A stretch of DNA of 64,000 bases from Cordilura impudica (GCA_963682025.1 OY821518.1:125946800-126010799), one strand, 5' to 3'. Positions 1 to 12,241 are shown, numbered from the stretch's first letter. Notes: generated by a model from the sequence alone, not told the origin. Program-made: numbers and translations.

Positions 1-7
1 AATAATT

Positions 8-712
8 ATACCCTATACCACTATGTGGTTTGGGTATAATGACTTTGTGCTGCTGTTTGTAACTACCAAAAATATTTGACCTAGAACCTATCTTTTATTA
101 TACCGATCGACTCAGAATCACGTTCTGAGTTGATTTAGCGATGTCCGTCCGTCCGTCCATCTGTGTGTCCATGTAAACCTTGTAATCAAACTACAGGTCG
201 CAAATATGAATATATTTTAATGAAATTTGGCATATAAGCTTTTATCGGCCATAGAATGAAGGCTATTGGTGAAATTCGATTTATGTTCAGATCTAGTCCC
301 CATACAAATGATCCCTATGAAATCGACTTAAATTGCCATAAGGTCCAAATTATCATATAGTTAGATCTCGGTCAAATTGGGTTTGTGTGTGTTTATTACA
401 TATATTTATCATTTCTCCAAAAATAAACCCCATATGGCAAGTTTTTGTCATAACCCCCGTATAAAGCCGCTTCCCGATTTTCACTTAAATCTATCAAAAA
501 ACAAAAATATTTCATTAATTTTTCTCAAATTTGGTTTGTATATATATTTTCAAAATGTAAGTGACTTTACCAAATATGGTCAGGATCGGTGCATGTTTCG
601 ACCCAGTCCCCATATAAATATAGCAACCGATATGAACTTTTTCATATCTGCAGCCAAAAAAATTTATAACAATGCCACTCAAAATTGGTTTATAGAGTCC
701 TAAACTCACTTG
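8..712 (+). mobile_element. Family A Helentron/DINE-like repeat, copy 1
   Basis: Reference description for family A. Copies begin ATACCCTATACCAC just after a T, carry a GTCCGTCCGTC microsatellite about 130 bp in, and end with an inverted echo of the start (GGTATAGGGTAT), then the hairpin AGTCGGTCTAGACCGACT, then CTTACTTGT before a T tract. The subterminal inverted repeat, internal microsatellite, 3' hairpin and lack of TSD match DINE-1/Helentron-type non-autonomous elements (inference). This copy has lost the hairpin and ends in ACTCACTTGT. Short frames inside it are repeat-derived and not genes. Confidence 0.75.
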
Positions 713-808
713 TTTTATATTAAACTTATTTAAAATATTAAATTAAGATACGATATCAGCTTTATTATAATAATTTCATATTAGTCTGTAAAATGTAAAT
801 TAGTAGAC

Positions 809-840
809 TTAATAAATAAATAAATAAATAAATAAATAAA
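809..840. repeat. (AAAT)n microsatellite
   Basis: About eight units of AAAT/AATA in the 260-bp AT-rich spacer between family A copies 1 and 2. Nothing else is recognisable in the spacer. Confidence 0.9.
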
Positions 841-975
841 GAAAATATTTGAAAGTTTTCAATTGTTGTATAGCAAAGTTTTCCTTTGACAACTTCCGCT
901 TTTTTTGGTTTCAATATTTGGTTGGGTATCCATTTGTCAATAGCATAAAAATTGATACTTTTAAGTTTCGTCATT

Positions 976-1759
976 ATACCCTATACCACTATGTGGTTTG
1001 GGTATAATGACTTTGTGCTGCTGTTTGTAACAACCAAAAATATTTGACCTACACCCATCTTTAATTATACCGATCGAATCAGAATCACTTTCTGATTCGA
1101 TTTAACGATGTCCGTCCGTCCGTCCGTCCGTCCGTCTGTGTGTCCATGTAAAGCTTGTAATCAAACTGCAGTTCGCAAATATGAATATATTTTGATGAAA
1201 TTTGGTATGTAAACTATTATCGGCCATGGGATGAACGCTATTGAAATTGGTGAGAATCGGTCCATGTTCAGACCTAGCCCCCATACAAATTACCCCTATG
1301 AAATTGACATAAATTGCCATAAGATCCAAATTGTCATATAGATCTTACTCAAATTGGGTTTGTATGCGTTCATTACATCCATTAATGAGTAGTCCAAAAA
1401 TGATCCCTTTGGCCCCATATAGAGCTGCTTCCCGATCTTCACTTAAATCTATTAAAAAACAAAAATATTGCACTGATTCTTCTCAAATTTTGTTTGTATA
1501 TATTTTTGCAAAATAAAAGAGACTTTGCCAAACATGATCAGGATCGGTCCATTTTTGGACCTAGTCCCCATATAGATATATCATCCGATATGAACTTTTT
1601 CATATCTGCAGCCAAAAAAAATTAATAAAAATCCCACTCAAATTTGGTTTTTGCTTATTTTCTATGTCCAGTTAGTTGGGCCTAAGAGATAGAGTTTCTA
1701 AACGCATGGTATAGGGTATCGTATAGTCGGTCTAGACCGACTATAATTTTCTTACTTGT
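976..1759 (+). mobile_element. Family A repeat, copy 2 (full length)
   Basis: A complete ~784-bp copy. It has the ATACCCTATACCAC start, the GTCCGTCC microsatellite at about 1110-1137, the GGTATAGGGTAT echo near 1700, the AGTCGGTCTAGACCGACT hairpin and the CTTACTTGT terminus. It is a good reference copy for the family. Confidence 0.85.
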
Positions 1760-2076
1760 TTTTAGTTAAGCTATTTTATGTTAGTATTTTTTTTGAAAAA
1801 TAAATAAAACATACGAATTCTTAAATTAATAAAAGAGTTTTTAATTTTGTCAAAAATATATTATTGTTGTATTGTCACTCACTGTATTTTGAAAAATATA
1901 TTGCCGAGGTTACTAGCTAAGAGAATCTTGATAGTAAAAATAACAACTAAAAATATCCTTACAGTAGTAAGTGAGTTTTTGGTAAGCATTCAACTTGTAT
2001 ACCTATAAATGAATTGTATCGGAAAGACAGACATAGATGTAAGTGTGGCAACAGTAGTCTTGATGTTGGCTAGCGT
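1760..2076. other. AT-rich spacer, nothing recognised
   Basis: No coding frame with any recognisable similarity, no repeat structure and no promoter-like architecture seen. Confidence 0.6.
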
Positions 2077-2088
2077 ACTAAAATCGAT

Positions 2089-2325
2089 TTGCGGAAAATT
2101 TTCCGAAAACAATTTCCCGAAAACAATTTCCCGAAAACAATTTCCCGAAATTACAATTTCCCGAAAACAATTCCCCAAAATAACAATTTCCCGAAATTAC
2201 AATTACCCGAACACAATTTCCCGAATATACAATTTCCCGAAATTACAATTTCCCGAAATACAATTTCCCGAACACAATTTCCCGAAACTACAATTTCCCG
2301 AAATTACTATTTCTTCAAATAGCTA
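2089..2325 (+). repeat. Left minisatellite arm of Foldback-type element 1
   Basis: Imperfect tandem copies of AAACAATTTCCCG and AAATTACAATTTCCCG. Open frames here in two registers reflect only the repeat periodicity. Confidence 0.85.
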
Positions 2326-2599
2326 GTTGATGGCATTTCCGAAACAATACCATCAAAAATTCCGGCCGAAGCGCGAGCAATCAGTTTATGACCACTTGAT
2401 GTAGTGGTCCGGGCAAGATCTTTCGATCTTAACGATTTTTTCTTTAGCAGTGAGCGTTATCCGTCGGGAGGTCTGAATACCGAAGTGTTCAAAGTCACAA
2501 TGAAAAAATAAGCATATGACACTCCAATAAATAGGTCCGGATGACGAGGGAGGGTGGAAGAGGAAGGGCGCGGTGCGGGGTGGGGGAATGGTTTTTTTT

Positions 2600-2855
2600 C
2601 GAGAAGTCGTATACTCGGGAAATTGTTTTTTTGAGAAATCGTATGCAGCAAGTTTTTTTTATGGGGAAATCAAGAATATATGGGAAGTTGTAAACTAAAA
2701 ATAGGGAAATTGTAATTTCGAGAAATTGTTTTCGGGAAATTGTAATTTCGGGAAATTGTTTTCGGGGAATTGTTTTTTTCGGGGAATTGTTTTTTCGGGC
2801 AATTGTTTTCGGGAAATTGTATTTGGGAAATTGTTTTCGGGAAATTTTCCGCAGA
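2600..2855 (-). repeat. Right minisatellite arm of Foldback-type element 1
   Basis: Inverted array of the same unit (CGGGAAATTGTTT). It is more degenerate, with T-tract expansions. It can pair with 2089-2325 to form a long foldback. Confidence 0.85.
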
Positions 2856-2866
2856 GGACTAAAATC

Positions 2867-3954
2867 ATGTGTAACAAATTTCAACCTAACCTCATGAAAT
2901 AAATAGACGTCAATGAATACTCTCAAGTCAAACCATAAGATTTGTTAAAAAATTGACTATGAAGATTCGAATTTTTTTGTTGAAATTTATCAGAAGCATT
3001 CTATATTTGCAAACATTAAACCAGTATTTCAGGAAACAATTTTAAGAAAAATTTAAGTTATTGGCATAAGAAAATTGTCGAAAACACGAAAAATCGAATG
3101 ATATTCAAATATTCAACAGCACTAAGCAGCTCTAAACAGTTAATGGCTCGTTTTTAAAGCTTTTGGTTCGATATAAATTTTTGTTTCAAGGTATGGGTTT
3201 TTGCTGATTTTTGTAACTACCAAAAATATGTGATCGGTATCTTCATGGGTGTCTTTGCCAAAGGATTCTATGATTTGAGAACATATTTGGGAAACAATAC
3301 TTCTAAGATTCTATTTTACTGACGCTATATTACTTCGCTTTTTGCGCTCAGTTACTTTGGAGAGGCAACCAGAACGAGGTTTTATTAAAATTTAATTGGT
3401 GCATTTGTAGGTTATACGAGCTATTTCACGAAAAAATATACCCTCATTTGCAAGCGTTAGGTAAATTTTTTCTCGCCAGCACCGATTTTTTTGATTTTGG
3501 GACTCATTTCAAAATATAGTTTCCAAAAGAAATATAATTAAGTCAAATCAACTTTATGTAAACAAGTTTGTCTTCTACTAAAATAAAATCGGTGGAACAG
3601 ACCTGTACGTGGGATTTGTGGGATTCTCCTAATTATAGTTGTACGAATACTTTTTCTTGCACTTCTAGTTGCCATCAGCGTGCCAACTTAGCGCTAGACT
3701 TAGCGCCGTTTAGCTAGCCATTATACACATTTCTTTCATTTTGCGCCTTTCTAATAAAACCGCAAAATTAGCGCTTTTCGTTTTCCTTTTTCACCGCTTT
3801 CAGCGGCTCTTTAATACAACAGTTACACAATGTTGTATTGATTTTAAAAACTTCCCTCCAAATTTAAACTTTTTGGTTAAAGAGACTCATAATTGGTTCT
3901 CTAATTCATCAGTAAGACAAAAACTATATAACAAGATATATAAAATGATTAAGA
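2867..3954. other. Non-coding AT-rich stretch
   Basis: No recognisable gene. A short stretch near 3203-3236 resembles the 5' part of family A but is too short to call. Small frames here show no family similarity. Confidence 0.55.
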
Positions 3955-4255
3955 TAGATCTCGATATGCGAAAGAATCACTTTCTGATTCGAGTTAGCGT
4001 TGTCAGTCCGTCCGTCCGTCTGTGTGTCCATGTGAACCTTGCAATAAAACTACAGGTCCCAAATATGAATATCTTTCGATGAAATTTAGTATATGAGCTT
4101 CTATCGGCTATGGATGAACGCTATTGAAATTTGTGAAAATCGGTTCATGTCCTAGTCTCCATACAAATGATCCCTATGAGATCGATTTAAATTGCCATAA
4201 TATCCAAATTATCATATAAATCTCGGTCTAGACCGACTACAATTTTCTTACTTGT
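3955..4255 (+). mobile_element. Family A repeat, internally deleted copy
   Basis: Matches family A from the GTCCGTCCG microsatellite to the middle, then jumps straight to the 3' hairpin (GGTCTAGACC) and CTTACTTGT. The 5' end and about 450 internal bases are missing. Confidence 0.75.
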
Positions 4256-5124
4256 TTTAGATGATCAAGTTTCGTTCTCGATATGTTATATTGACTTTTT
4301 AGTACTAAAACGCTGAAGTCGAAATAGTGCAATGATGTTTTGAAACAAAATAATTTGGGTATTCACAAGGGTGTCCTAACTGCTGTATGTGTCGTATGTG
4401 ATAACATTTTGCAACAGTTGTGTAATTGTTGTTGATATTTTCCATACAAAAAAATTTTACGACAATACAACGTTAGCAGGTATATTTTTACGATGTACTA
4501 GAATGTGATCAGCTGTTTTTTGTTTACTATTTAATCAGCTTTTGTTGTTTATTCAACATGATTTTCGTACGTTTCTTGTAACTATTGTGGCAAAAATGGT
4601 AGAAATAAATAAAAAAATTAAAGGAAATAATTACATTCAGGTAAGTTTTTGTGTAAAAGAACAATAATTTTGCTTTTATTCGATAATTTTTTTCAGATTG
4701 TAGTATATGAATACACGACAGATTGTTGACATATGTACTATTTGACGTCTTGTATTTCTTTACAACATACAACTTTAGTATAGCATTAAAGATGGACTAA
4801 AGATTAAAAATGTCTGTCGTATTAATTATAAAATTCCATTAAATGTTTCTGTTAATTTTAATTCTCTTCAAATCAAAATTTTATATTAAAACAGTATTAT
4901 GGTCTGAACATAAGGAAGAAAATGGGACTTTTTTAGTCGAAAATGAATATGTATAAGAAAAGTTTTTAACGAATTTTATTTTTTATTATTGATATAAGAG
5001 CTTCTAAACGTTTCATTTAATACTTAATGATCTCAAATGACAAAGAAGGTTTTTTCCAGAGTTCAGCCAAAAACACACACTGAATTAAAAACTCGTACAT
5101 ATACTCGTATGTAAACAGACCAAC
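4256..5124. other. Non-coding AT-rich stretch
   Basis: No recognisable gene or repeat boundary seen. Confidence 0.5.
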
Positions 5125-6245
5125 AAACACCTATTTTTATTTTCATATCAATTATGTGTGTTTCTAAATTTTGTACGGTGGCAAACACAATCATGACTGT
5201 GTTTCGTTATAATATTTCGTTATCTACACGAACATTTTCCTATCACGTATTTTTTGTTTCGAACACATAATCGTATAATCGGCATAAACCGACTATTATT
5301 TTCTTTCTTGTTTTCTTTCTGTCTCATGTGGAAAACACACAAAAATATATTAAAAAGTTTAAAATGATAACGCCAAACAAGAAAAATTTGCAACAAACAG
5401 CAAATAATGTGAATTTCTTCACCTTTTTCATAGATCGGATAATGTGTAGCATGTAACGATGGTTTCTAAAAATTATTGAAATATTAGATGTTGATAATTA
5501 TAACTTGAAACAGGTGCACGCTGTACCACCGGCCTTATTGCTCGTCGAAATGGGGGGTCATGGCTTCAATACACTCAATACCACAATGGTACTTATAAAA
5601 TTATTTGAAAGCGTGCGTTTAAAATCAAAGAGAAAACCACACAATTCGAAAGTAGCTTTATTTTAAGTTCCTTTTCTTGCAGGTGTACTGCTAAAGAAAC
5701 AGACCATGTTCTTCAACGCGTACATCTAAAAATTAAAACATTATCCACTCGCGATCGGAAAAATCTGAAACACCTCTGTAAAAATGAAAACAATTGTTTC
5801 CAAATTTATAAAAAAAATCTAAAATAATTCATTAGCACTTATAAAAGTATAAAAATAAAAAGATAAAAATAATAATAAAAATAAAAATAAAAATAAAAAT
5901 AAAAAGATAATAATAAAATAGAAAACAGAGAAATTTTATTTGTTGTTTATGACTTAATTTCGTTTTTTTCCGATCGCGAGTGCATAATGTTTTAATTTTT
6001 AGTTATACGCGTTGAAGAAACAGAAAACAGGATATTTTTTTAGCAGTACATGTGCAAGAAAACGAAGTTAAAATAAAGATACACTCGAATCTGTGTGGTT
6101 TATGTGTGTTCGAAACAAAAAATAGTGATAGAAAAATGTTCGTATAGATAACGAAATGTTAAAACGAAACACAGTCATTATTGTGATCGGCACCGTACAA
6201 AATTTAGAAACACACATAATTGATAGGAAAATAAAAATATGTGTT
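5125..6245. repeat. Large imperfect palindrome (inverted repeat)
   Basis: Outer arms of about 140 bp (5125-5270 and 6098-6245) are diverged reverse complements. Both contain the CGAAACAC, AACATTTT and AATTATGTGTGTTTCTAA-type motifs. Inner arms (5655-5765 and 5970-6075) also pair, around the CGATCGCGAGTG motif. The centre (5766-5968) is AAAAAT-rich. About 385 bp, including a family A 3' end, lies only in the left half. This is possibly an old non-autonomous TIR transposon; no TSD could be read. Confidence 0.65.
5272..5311 (+). mobile_element. Family A 3'-end fragment (hairpin and terminus)
   Basis: A degenerate copy of the family A 3' end: the AATCGGCATAAACCGACT hairpin followed by TTTCTTTCTTGT. 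It lies between the arms of the palindrome. Confidence 0.5.
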
Positions 6246-7556
6246 GGCTGCTTTAGAACAGAACATTGTGTGTTTGATGTGATTTTTTGAACCTTGTTTT
6301 TTTCTTTAAATATAACTACCACTTTTTAGAGCTTTTATTTTCATTCAAATTTAGCGGCTTTTAGTGCTTTTTGGGTAAAGATTTCCGCTTTTTGCTTTAA
6401 AAAAAGTTGGCATTGGTGGCCGCCATATTGGTTTTTTGCGTTGCGTAAGTTTTTTGAAAAACAATGTGTCAATGGAAAAAAGTTCGTAATTCAAAATATT
6501 TTGTTTTTAAGTTTTTATTAATACTTAAAATTTTCATCTTCAAGTATACGGATACTTTTTCTAGCAAGTGTATATTGATATAGTAGACAGTCAACTTTTA
6601 ACCGGTTCCGTATATTTAGAGGGGCGAGGCCATTTGTAGCATAACATTTCCGAGGTCTAAATATTATATCGAAGCGTTCATGTCAGGTCGTATCGACGGT
6701 TTTCACGATTCTGAAATTTTTGCTAGACCTCGATATGTATCAAAGAATAGTAATTATGAAGTTCATGTATATTACTTAGTAAAAGTAAGCGAACAAACAA
6801 ACAGAAAATTAATTTTATATAAATACATACATATGTATATAGATGGATATTGGTTTATACAGCTTATATTTATTTGCTGTGTTTTCTTCTTCTTTTTTTG
6901 TTACCTATCCAATAGTCGTTGTTACACAGTGGGTCAACTTTAATTGAAAATGCTATAGACATTTTCATATAGAATTCACAGTTTTTTTATTTGTAGTATT
7001 GAAATAATTCATTAACATAGGTGAAATATCGTGGAAAAAAGTTGTGTATTTGCTATTTATTTAAACTTGTAAAATTTTGTTGTTTATTACGTCATTGCTT
7101 AGAAATTCAATTAACACCTTCTCGTCAGGTTTTTGACCCTTTAGTATTCAATAATATCAGGTTTTATTATTTGATAAAATGTTTGTTTCGTTACAAATTC
7201 ATTTAAAGCCAGGTGGTTGTGAATTATATTTAATGAAACAACTAAAATAAAATAAATTTACTTTTGATAAGTATTATTCATATTCCTGGATTTGTCAATA
7301 AAAAAATTTAGAAATTGATTTTGGTATTGGATACAACATGGAAATTTTGCTTTACTTTATTTAAGATTACTGACATCTTTCATCGATTTATTATTCCATA
7401 TTTTGAAATATTTGTAGTTTAAGAATTGTAGTCGTCTATTCAGTACAAAATAAATTAATTCTAGCTAAAATTTTTACAAAATTTTCAGGTGATTTTAGCT
7501 AAATAATGGTAAATATTGCTGATATGTACAAGCAAAACACAAGAAACATTATTTTT
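6246..7556. other. Non-coding AT-rich stretch
   Basis: Several short frames occur (for example 6680-6943) but none has recognisable composition, motifs or similarity. No repeats recognised. Confidence 0.5.
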
Positions 7557-7886
7557 ACTAGCAGATTCCAGCCCTCGAAATTCGAGCGCAAATTCTAGGA
7601 AATTTTATTTTTTCATTAAATAATGACCCTAAAAGTATGCTAGTCAATTATAGCCAATTCACAAATCAACAATAAGAACAAACTCATTTTTATTACAAAG
7701 ACATTAACAAATTTAATAATGAAATGCAATTTACTCAAAATAAAGGAAAAAATTTAAAAATCTGTAAATCTGCAAATCGGCTAAAAAGAAATACCTTTCA
7801 AATAATATACGTTTGGTCAAAATCGGGATAAAACGGTAGAACAAAACATCAGTCACAAGAAATCGCCTAGCCAATTAATATTATGG
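7557..7886 (-). mobile_element. Family B Helentron-like repeat, copy 1
   Basis: Reference description for family B. Read on the minus strand it starts TCYATAATATTAAT and ends with a near-perfect hairpin (GCGCTCGAATTTCGAGGGC type) followed by GGAATCTGCTAGT. The TC start, a 3' hairpin about 10 nt from a CTAGT end, and a flanking T fit non-autonomous Helentrons (inference). The interior is AT-rich and non-coding. The family A copy at 7887 abuts it. Confidence 0.7.
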
Positions 7887-8643
7887 ATACCCTATACCAC
7901 TATGTGGTCAGGGTAGAATGACTTTGTGCTGCTGTTTGTAACTACCAAAAATATTTGACATAGGCCCTTTTTTTATCATACCGATCGACTCAGAAAGTGA
8001 TTCTGCGTCGATTTAGCGATGTCCGTCCGTCCGTCTGTGTGTCCATATAAACCTTGCAATCAGACTACAGTTTGCAAATATGAACATATTTTCATGAAAT
8101 CTAGTATCTAAGCTTCTCTGGGCCATAGCTTAACGCTATTAAAATTGCGGAAAATCGGTTCTTGTTCAGACCTAGTCCCCATACAGATGACCGCTATGAA
8201 ATCGACTTAAATTACCATAAGATCCAAATTATCATATACATTTTGGACAAATTGGTTTTGTGTATGTTTATTACATCCGTTTATCAGTAGTTAAAAAATA
8301 AACCCAGTTCTTAGTCATAGCCCCATATGAAGCTGATTCCCGATCTTCACTTAAATCTATCAAAAACAAAAATATTGCACTGATATTATTCAAATTTGGA
8401 TTGTGCATGTTTTTGCAAAAAATAAGTGAGCTTACCACTTCTCGATCCATTTTTAACCTAGTCCCCATAGAAATATAGTATCCGATATGAGCTGTTTAAT
8501 ATCTGCAGCCAAAATAATTAATAACAATGCCACTTAACTTTGTTTTATGCTTTATTTCTATATTTAAATAGTTGGACTTAAGACCCTTTCTCTAAACTCA
8601 CGGTAGCGTATCAGTGACTAACTATATTGTATTACATACTTGT
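7887..8643 (+). mobile_element. Family A repeat, tail-to-tail pair (left copy)
   Basis: Starts ATACCCTATACCAC directly after the family B copy and ends TACATACTTGT. The 3' hairpin is degraded. Its 3' end lies 12 bp from the 3' end of the minus-strand copy at 8656, making a 1.5-kb inverted pair. Confidence 0.75.
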
Positions 8644-8655
8644 TTAAAAATAAAA

Positions 8656-9420
8656 ACAAGTAAGAAAATTAAAGTCGGTCTAGACTGACTATAGGATACC
8701 CTATACGATGGTTTAGAGACCCTATCTCTTCGTTCCAACTAATTCGATATAGAAAATAAGCATAAATCTAATTTGAGTGCCATTATTATTAATTTTTTTG
8801 GCTGCAGATATGAAAAAATTCACATCGGGTGCTATATCTATATGGGGACTAGGCCCAAAAATGGACCGATCCTGACCATACTTGGTAAAGTCACTTATAT
8901 TTTGAAAAAATATGCACAAACCAAATTTGAGAAAAATCTGTGCAATATTTTTGTTTTTTGATAGATTTAAGTGAAGACCAGGAAGCAGCTCTATATGGGG
9001 CAACGGCTAAGAATTGTCCTATAGGGATTAGTTTTGGACTACTGATACTGGATATAATAAACACATACAAACCCAATTTGACTGAAATCTATATGATAAT
9101 TTGGATTTTATGCAATTTATATCGATTTCATAGGGGTCATTTGTATGGGGACTAAGTCAGAACATGGACCGAATTTCATCAATTCCAATAGTTCGTAATT
9201 TGATTACAGGGTTTACATTGACACACAGACGGACGGACGGACAGACGGACAAACGGACAGACGGACGGACAGACGGACGGACGGACATCACTAAATCGAC
9301 TCAGAAAGTGATTCTGAGTCGATCGGTATAATAAAAGATGGGTCTAGGTCAAATATTTTTGGTAGTTACAAACAGCAGCACAAAGTCAGTATACCCAAAC
9401 CACATGGCGGTATAGGGTAT
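8656..9420 (-). mobile_element. Family A repeat, tail-to-tail pair (right copy)
   Basis: Complete minus-strand copy. ACAAGTAAG at 8656 is the 3' end, followed by a slightly altered hairpin. An expanded ACGG/ACAG microsatellite lies at 9226-9290, and the 5' GGGTAT end is at 9415-9420. Confidence 0.8.
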
Positions 9421-9436
9421 AAAAATATTACTAACA

Positions 9437-9810
9437 TTTACTTCAGTATTTCCGCAACATTATAAATCAGATATCAGTCGCATTTAGCTGTACTCTGGCT
9501 AAAAAAGATAATTTTATTTTCGAAAAATTTTAATAGTATAAATGCTACTATGATTTCATAGATATTTTTTTTTAATTGGAACAATAAAATTTTATTTATG
9601 GAACACTTTCCTTATTTCGAATGAAGATTCGCTAAAAGCGAGTTTGTATTAGAATGTTGCCACAATAGAAATTTAAAATTACACATGGATTCAATTTAGG
9701 ATACACACATACTTCCTAACTAGAAATGAAATATTTATTTCCTTAAAAACCAACAAATCAATATTTTAAGAAATTTTTAAAATTTTGATACTGCTATAAT
9801 GGATGTTTTT
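9437..9810 (+). repeat. Dispersed repeat E, copy 1
   Basis: Collinear with 26128-26510 at clearly diverged but alignable identity. Shared landmarks are CAGATATCAGTC, ACACTTTCCTTATT and GAAATATTTATTTCCTTAAAAAC. It is non-coding. The family is unknown to me and may be a decayed transposon. Confidence 0.65.
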
Positions 9811-10014
9811 CTTAGAATATAATTTATATTGAACGATATTTATTTAGCAAGTCTAGTCAGTATAAAACATCAAAAATAAGTATATTCGCATTTATAATAT
9901 GTAAGGAATTTCAAAAAGAATAAAGAATAAAAATTGAGATTATCCAGAGATTAAACAAAAATAGAGTTATAATTTTAGGCATTATACAATTTTACGTCAT
10001 GCGAAAACTTACCA

Positions 10015-10190
10015 CCTTGAAAATTTTAGAAAAAAATCTATGCAATATTTTTGATTTTTGATAGATTCAAGTAAATATCGGTAGGTATTGTTATATGGCG
10101 ATTTTTATTTTGGACTAAGAATGGTCCTAAAGGGTTTATTTTTAGACTACTGATTAATGGATTTAATGAAGTCATATAAATCAATTTTGA
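10015..10190 (-). mobile_element. Family A remnant
   Basis: A diverged minus-strand piece matching the 8930-9060 part of family A (TGCAATATTTTTG, TTGATAGATT, GGACTACTGAT). No ends are present. Confidence 0.6.
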
Positions 10191-10647
10191 AGATTGATTT
10201 TTTATTTGTTTTACGTTTTCCCATATTTTTATGGCCCCCAATCCTATGAAATTTTTGAGTTTAGACAAAAAAACATTTAAAATAAGAAAAATCTTATTTA
10301 TATTGCTTCAGAGAATAACAGTAAGGTCCGACCACTATGCCATGATCACTACTGAATTATTAGATTTTAAAAATTAAGTGAAAACTTTTTTCTTCGCATA
10401 CTAAATATTAAAGTAAATAAATTCCGATAGTTAGTCTATCAACAAAAACTATTTCTGACATCATAAGAAAGCCTCATTTAATACTAATTAAATATTTGAT
10501 ATTGCATAGCATTTTCAATTAATTCACCAAAAAAATAAAAAATTTTGATTGCGAAATTATGTATTCATTTTAGTTAATCTTATATTTACTAGTATTCCCT
10601 GTCGTGCTTCGTTACGAGTTACCGAGAGTTAATTGACATGTATGTTT
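10191..10647. other. Non-coding AT-rich spacer
   Basis: Nothing recognised. Confidence 0.5.
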
Positions 10648-11430
10648 ATACCCTATACCACTATGTGGTTTGGGTATAATGACTTTGTGCTGCCGTTTGT
10701 AACTACCAAAAATATTTGTCCTGGACCCATCTTTTATTATACCGATCGAATCAGAATCACAGAATCGCTTTCTGATTCGATTTAACGATGTCCGTCCGTC
10801 CGTCCGTCTGTGTGTCCATGTAAAGCTTGTAATCAAACTGCAGGTCGCAACTATGAATATATTTTGATGAAATTTGGTACATAAGCTTTTACTGGCCATA
10901 GGATGAACGCTATGGTGAGAATCGGTCCATGTTCAGACCTAGCCCCCATACAAATGACCCCTATGAAATCAACATAAATTGCCATAGGATCCAAATTATC
11001 ATATGAATCTTAGTCAAATTGGGTTTGTATGTGTATATTACATCCATTAATCAGTAGTCCAAAAATGATCCCTATGGGACAACTCTTAGTCATAGGCCCC
11101 ATATAGAGCTGCTTCCCGATCTTCACCTAAATCTATTAAAAAACAAAAATATTGCACGGATTCCTTTCAAATTTTGTTTGTATATATTTTTACAAAATAC
11201 AAGAGACTTTACCAAATATGGTCAGGATCGGTCCATTTTTGGGCCTAGTCCCCATATAGATATAGCAACCGATATGAACTTTTTCATAACTGCAGCCAAA
11301 AAAATTAATAAAATCCCACTCAAATTTGGTTTATGCTTATTTTCTATATCCAGTTAGTTGGGCCTGAGAGATAGGGTCTCCAAACGCATGGTATAGGGTA
11401 TCGTATAGTCGGTCTAGACCGACAATACTT
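10648..11430 (+). mobile_element. Family A repeat, tandem cluster copy 1
   Basis: Full 5' end. The 3' hairpin is cut after GGTCTAGACCGAC and fused to the next copy. Confidence 0.8.
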
Positions 11431-11433
11431 TTA

Positions 11434-12208
11434 TATGTGGTTTGGGTATAATGACTTTGTGCTGCTGTTTGTAACAACCAAAAATAATCATCCTAGACCC
11501 ATCTTTAATTATACCGATCGACTCAGAATCACTTTCTAAGTCGAAATAGCCATGTCCGTCCGTCCGTCCGTCTGTGTGTCCATGTAAAACTTGTAATCAA
11601 ACCACAGGTCGCAAATATGAATATATATGACGGAATTTGGTATATAAGCTTTCATCGGCCATGGGATGAACGCTATTGAAATTGGTGAGAATCGGTCCAT
11701 GTTCAGACCTAGTCCCCATACCAATGGCCCCTATGAAATCGACATAAATTGCCATAAGTTCCAAATTATCATATAGATCTCCGTCAAATTGGGTTTGTAT
11801 GTGTTTGTTACATCCATTAATCAGTAGTTCAAAATTACTCCCTATAGGAAAACTCTTAGTCATTGGCCCCATATAGAGCTGCTTCGCGATCACTTAAATC
11901 TATCAAAACACAAAAATATTGCACAGATTTTTCTCAAATTTGGTTTGTATATATTTTTTCAAAGTATAAGTGACTGTACCAAATATGGTCAGGATCGATC
12001 CATATTTCGACCTAGTCCCCATATAAATATGGTATCCGATATGAACTTTTTCATATCTGCAGCGAAAAAAATTAATAAAAATGCCACTCAAGTTTGGTTT
12101 ATGCTTATTTGCTATATCCAATTAGTTGGACCGAAGAGATAGGGTCTCTTAACCATGGTATAGGGTATCGTATAGTCGGGCTAGACCGACTATAATTTTC
12201 TTACTTGT
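11434..12208 (+). mobile_element. Family A repeat, tandem cluster copy 2
   Basis: Lacks only the first ~14 bp (it begins TATGTGGTTTGGG). The 3' hairpin and CTTACTTGT are intact. The join with the previous copy suggests unequal exchange or insertion at the end of a resident copy. Confidence 0.8.
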
Positions 12209-12241
12209 TTTTATTTCAATGCTTGCTGATATACAATATTC

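Larger units (their letters stand above)
2086..2857. mobile_element. Foldback-type element 1 with minisatellite TIRs
   Basis: A 772-bp element flanked by a perfect 9-bp direct repeat ACTAAAATC (2077-2085 and 2858-2866). Its ends are inverted (TGCGGAAAATTTTCC left; rc of the right end is CTGCGGAAAATTTCCC). Each end leads into a tandem array of a 13-16 bp unit, AAACAATTTCCCG or AAATTACAATTTCCCG, at 2089-2325 in one orientation and about 2600-2850 in the opposite one. The interior (2330-2590) is unlike the arms, partly GC-rich, and non-coding. Long inverted repeats built of short tandem units plus a 9-bp TSD are the hallmark of Drosophila Foldback (FB) elements. It encodes no transposase. Confidence 0.85.

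Noticed and set aside
377..703. 108-residue plus-strand frame and similar frames in other family A copies
   Set aside because: The same peptides recur wherever family A occurs, on both strands and with varying stops, so they are by-products of a non-coding repeat.
1102..1150. GTCCGTCC arrays as a CRISPR-like or regulatory array
   Set aside because: They are a 4-bp microsatellite at a fixed place in family A and D repeats, without spacers.
2009..2326. Repetitive protein with ISRKQFPE-type repeats
   Set aside because: The frames follow a 13-16 bp minisatellite that is open in several registers and inverted at 2600-2855; it is the arm of a Foldback-type element.
3203..3236. Isolated fragment of family A
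   Set aside because: About 34 bp with similarity to the 5' part of family A; too short and diverged to call.
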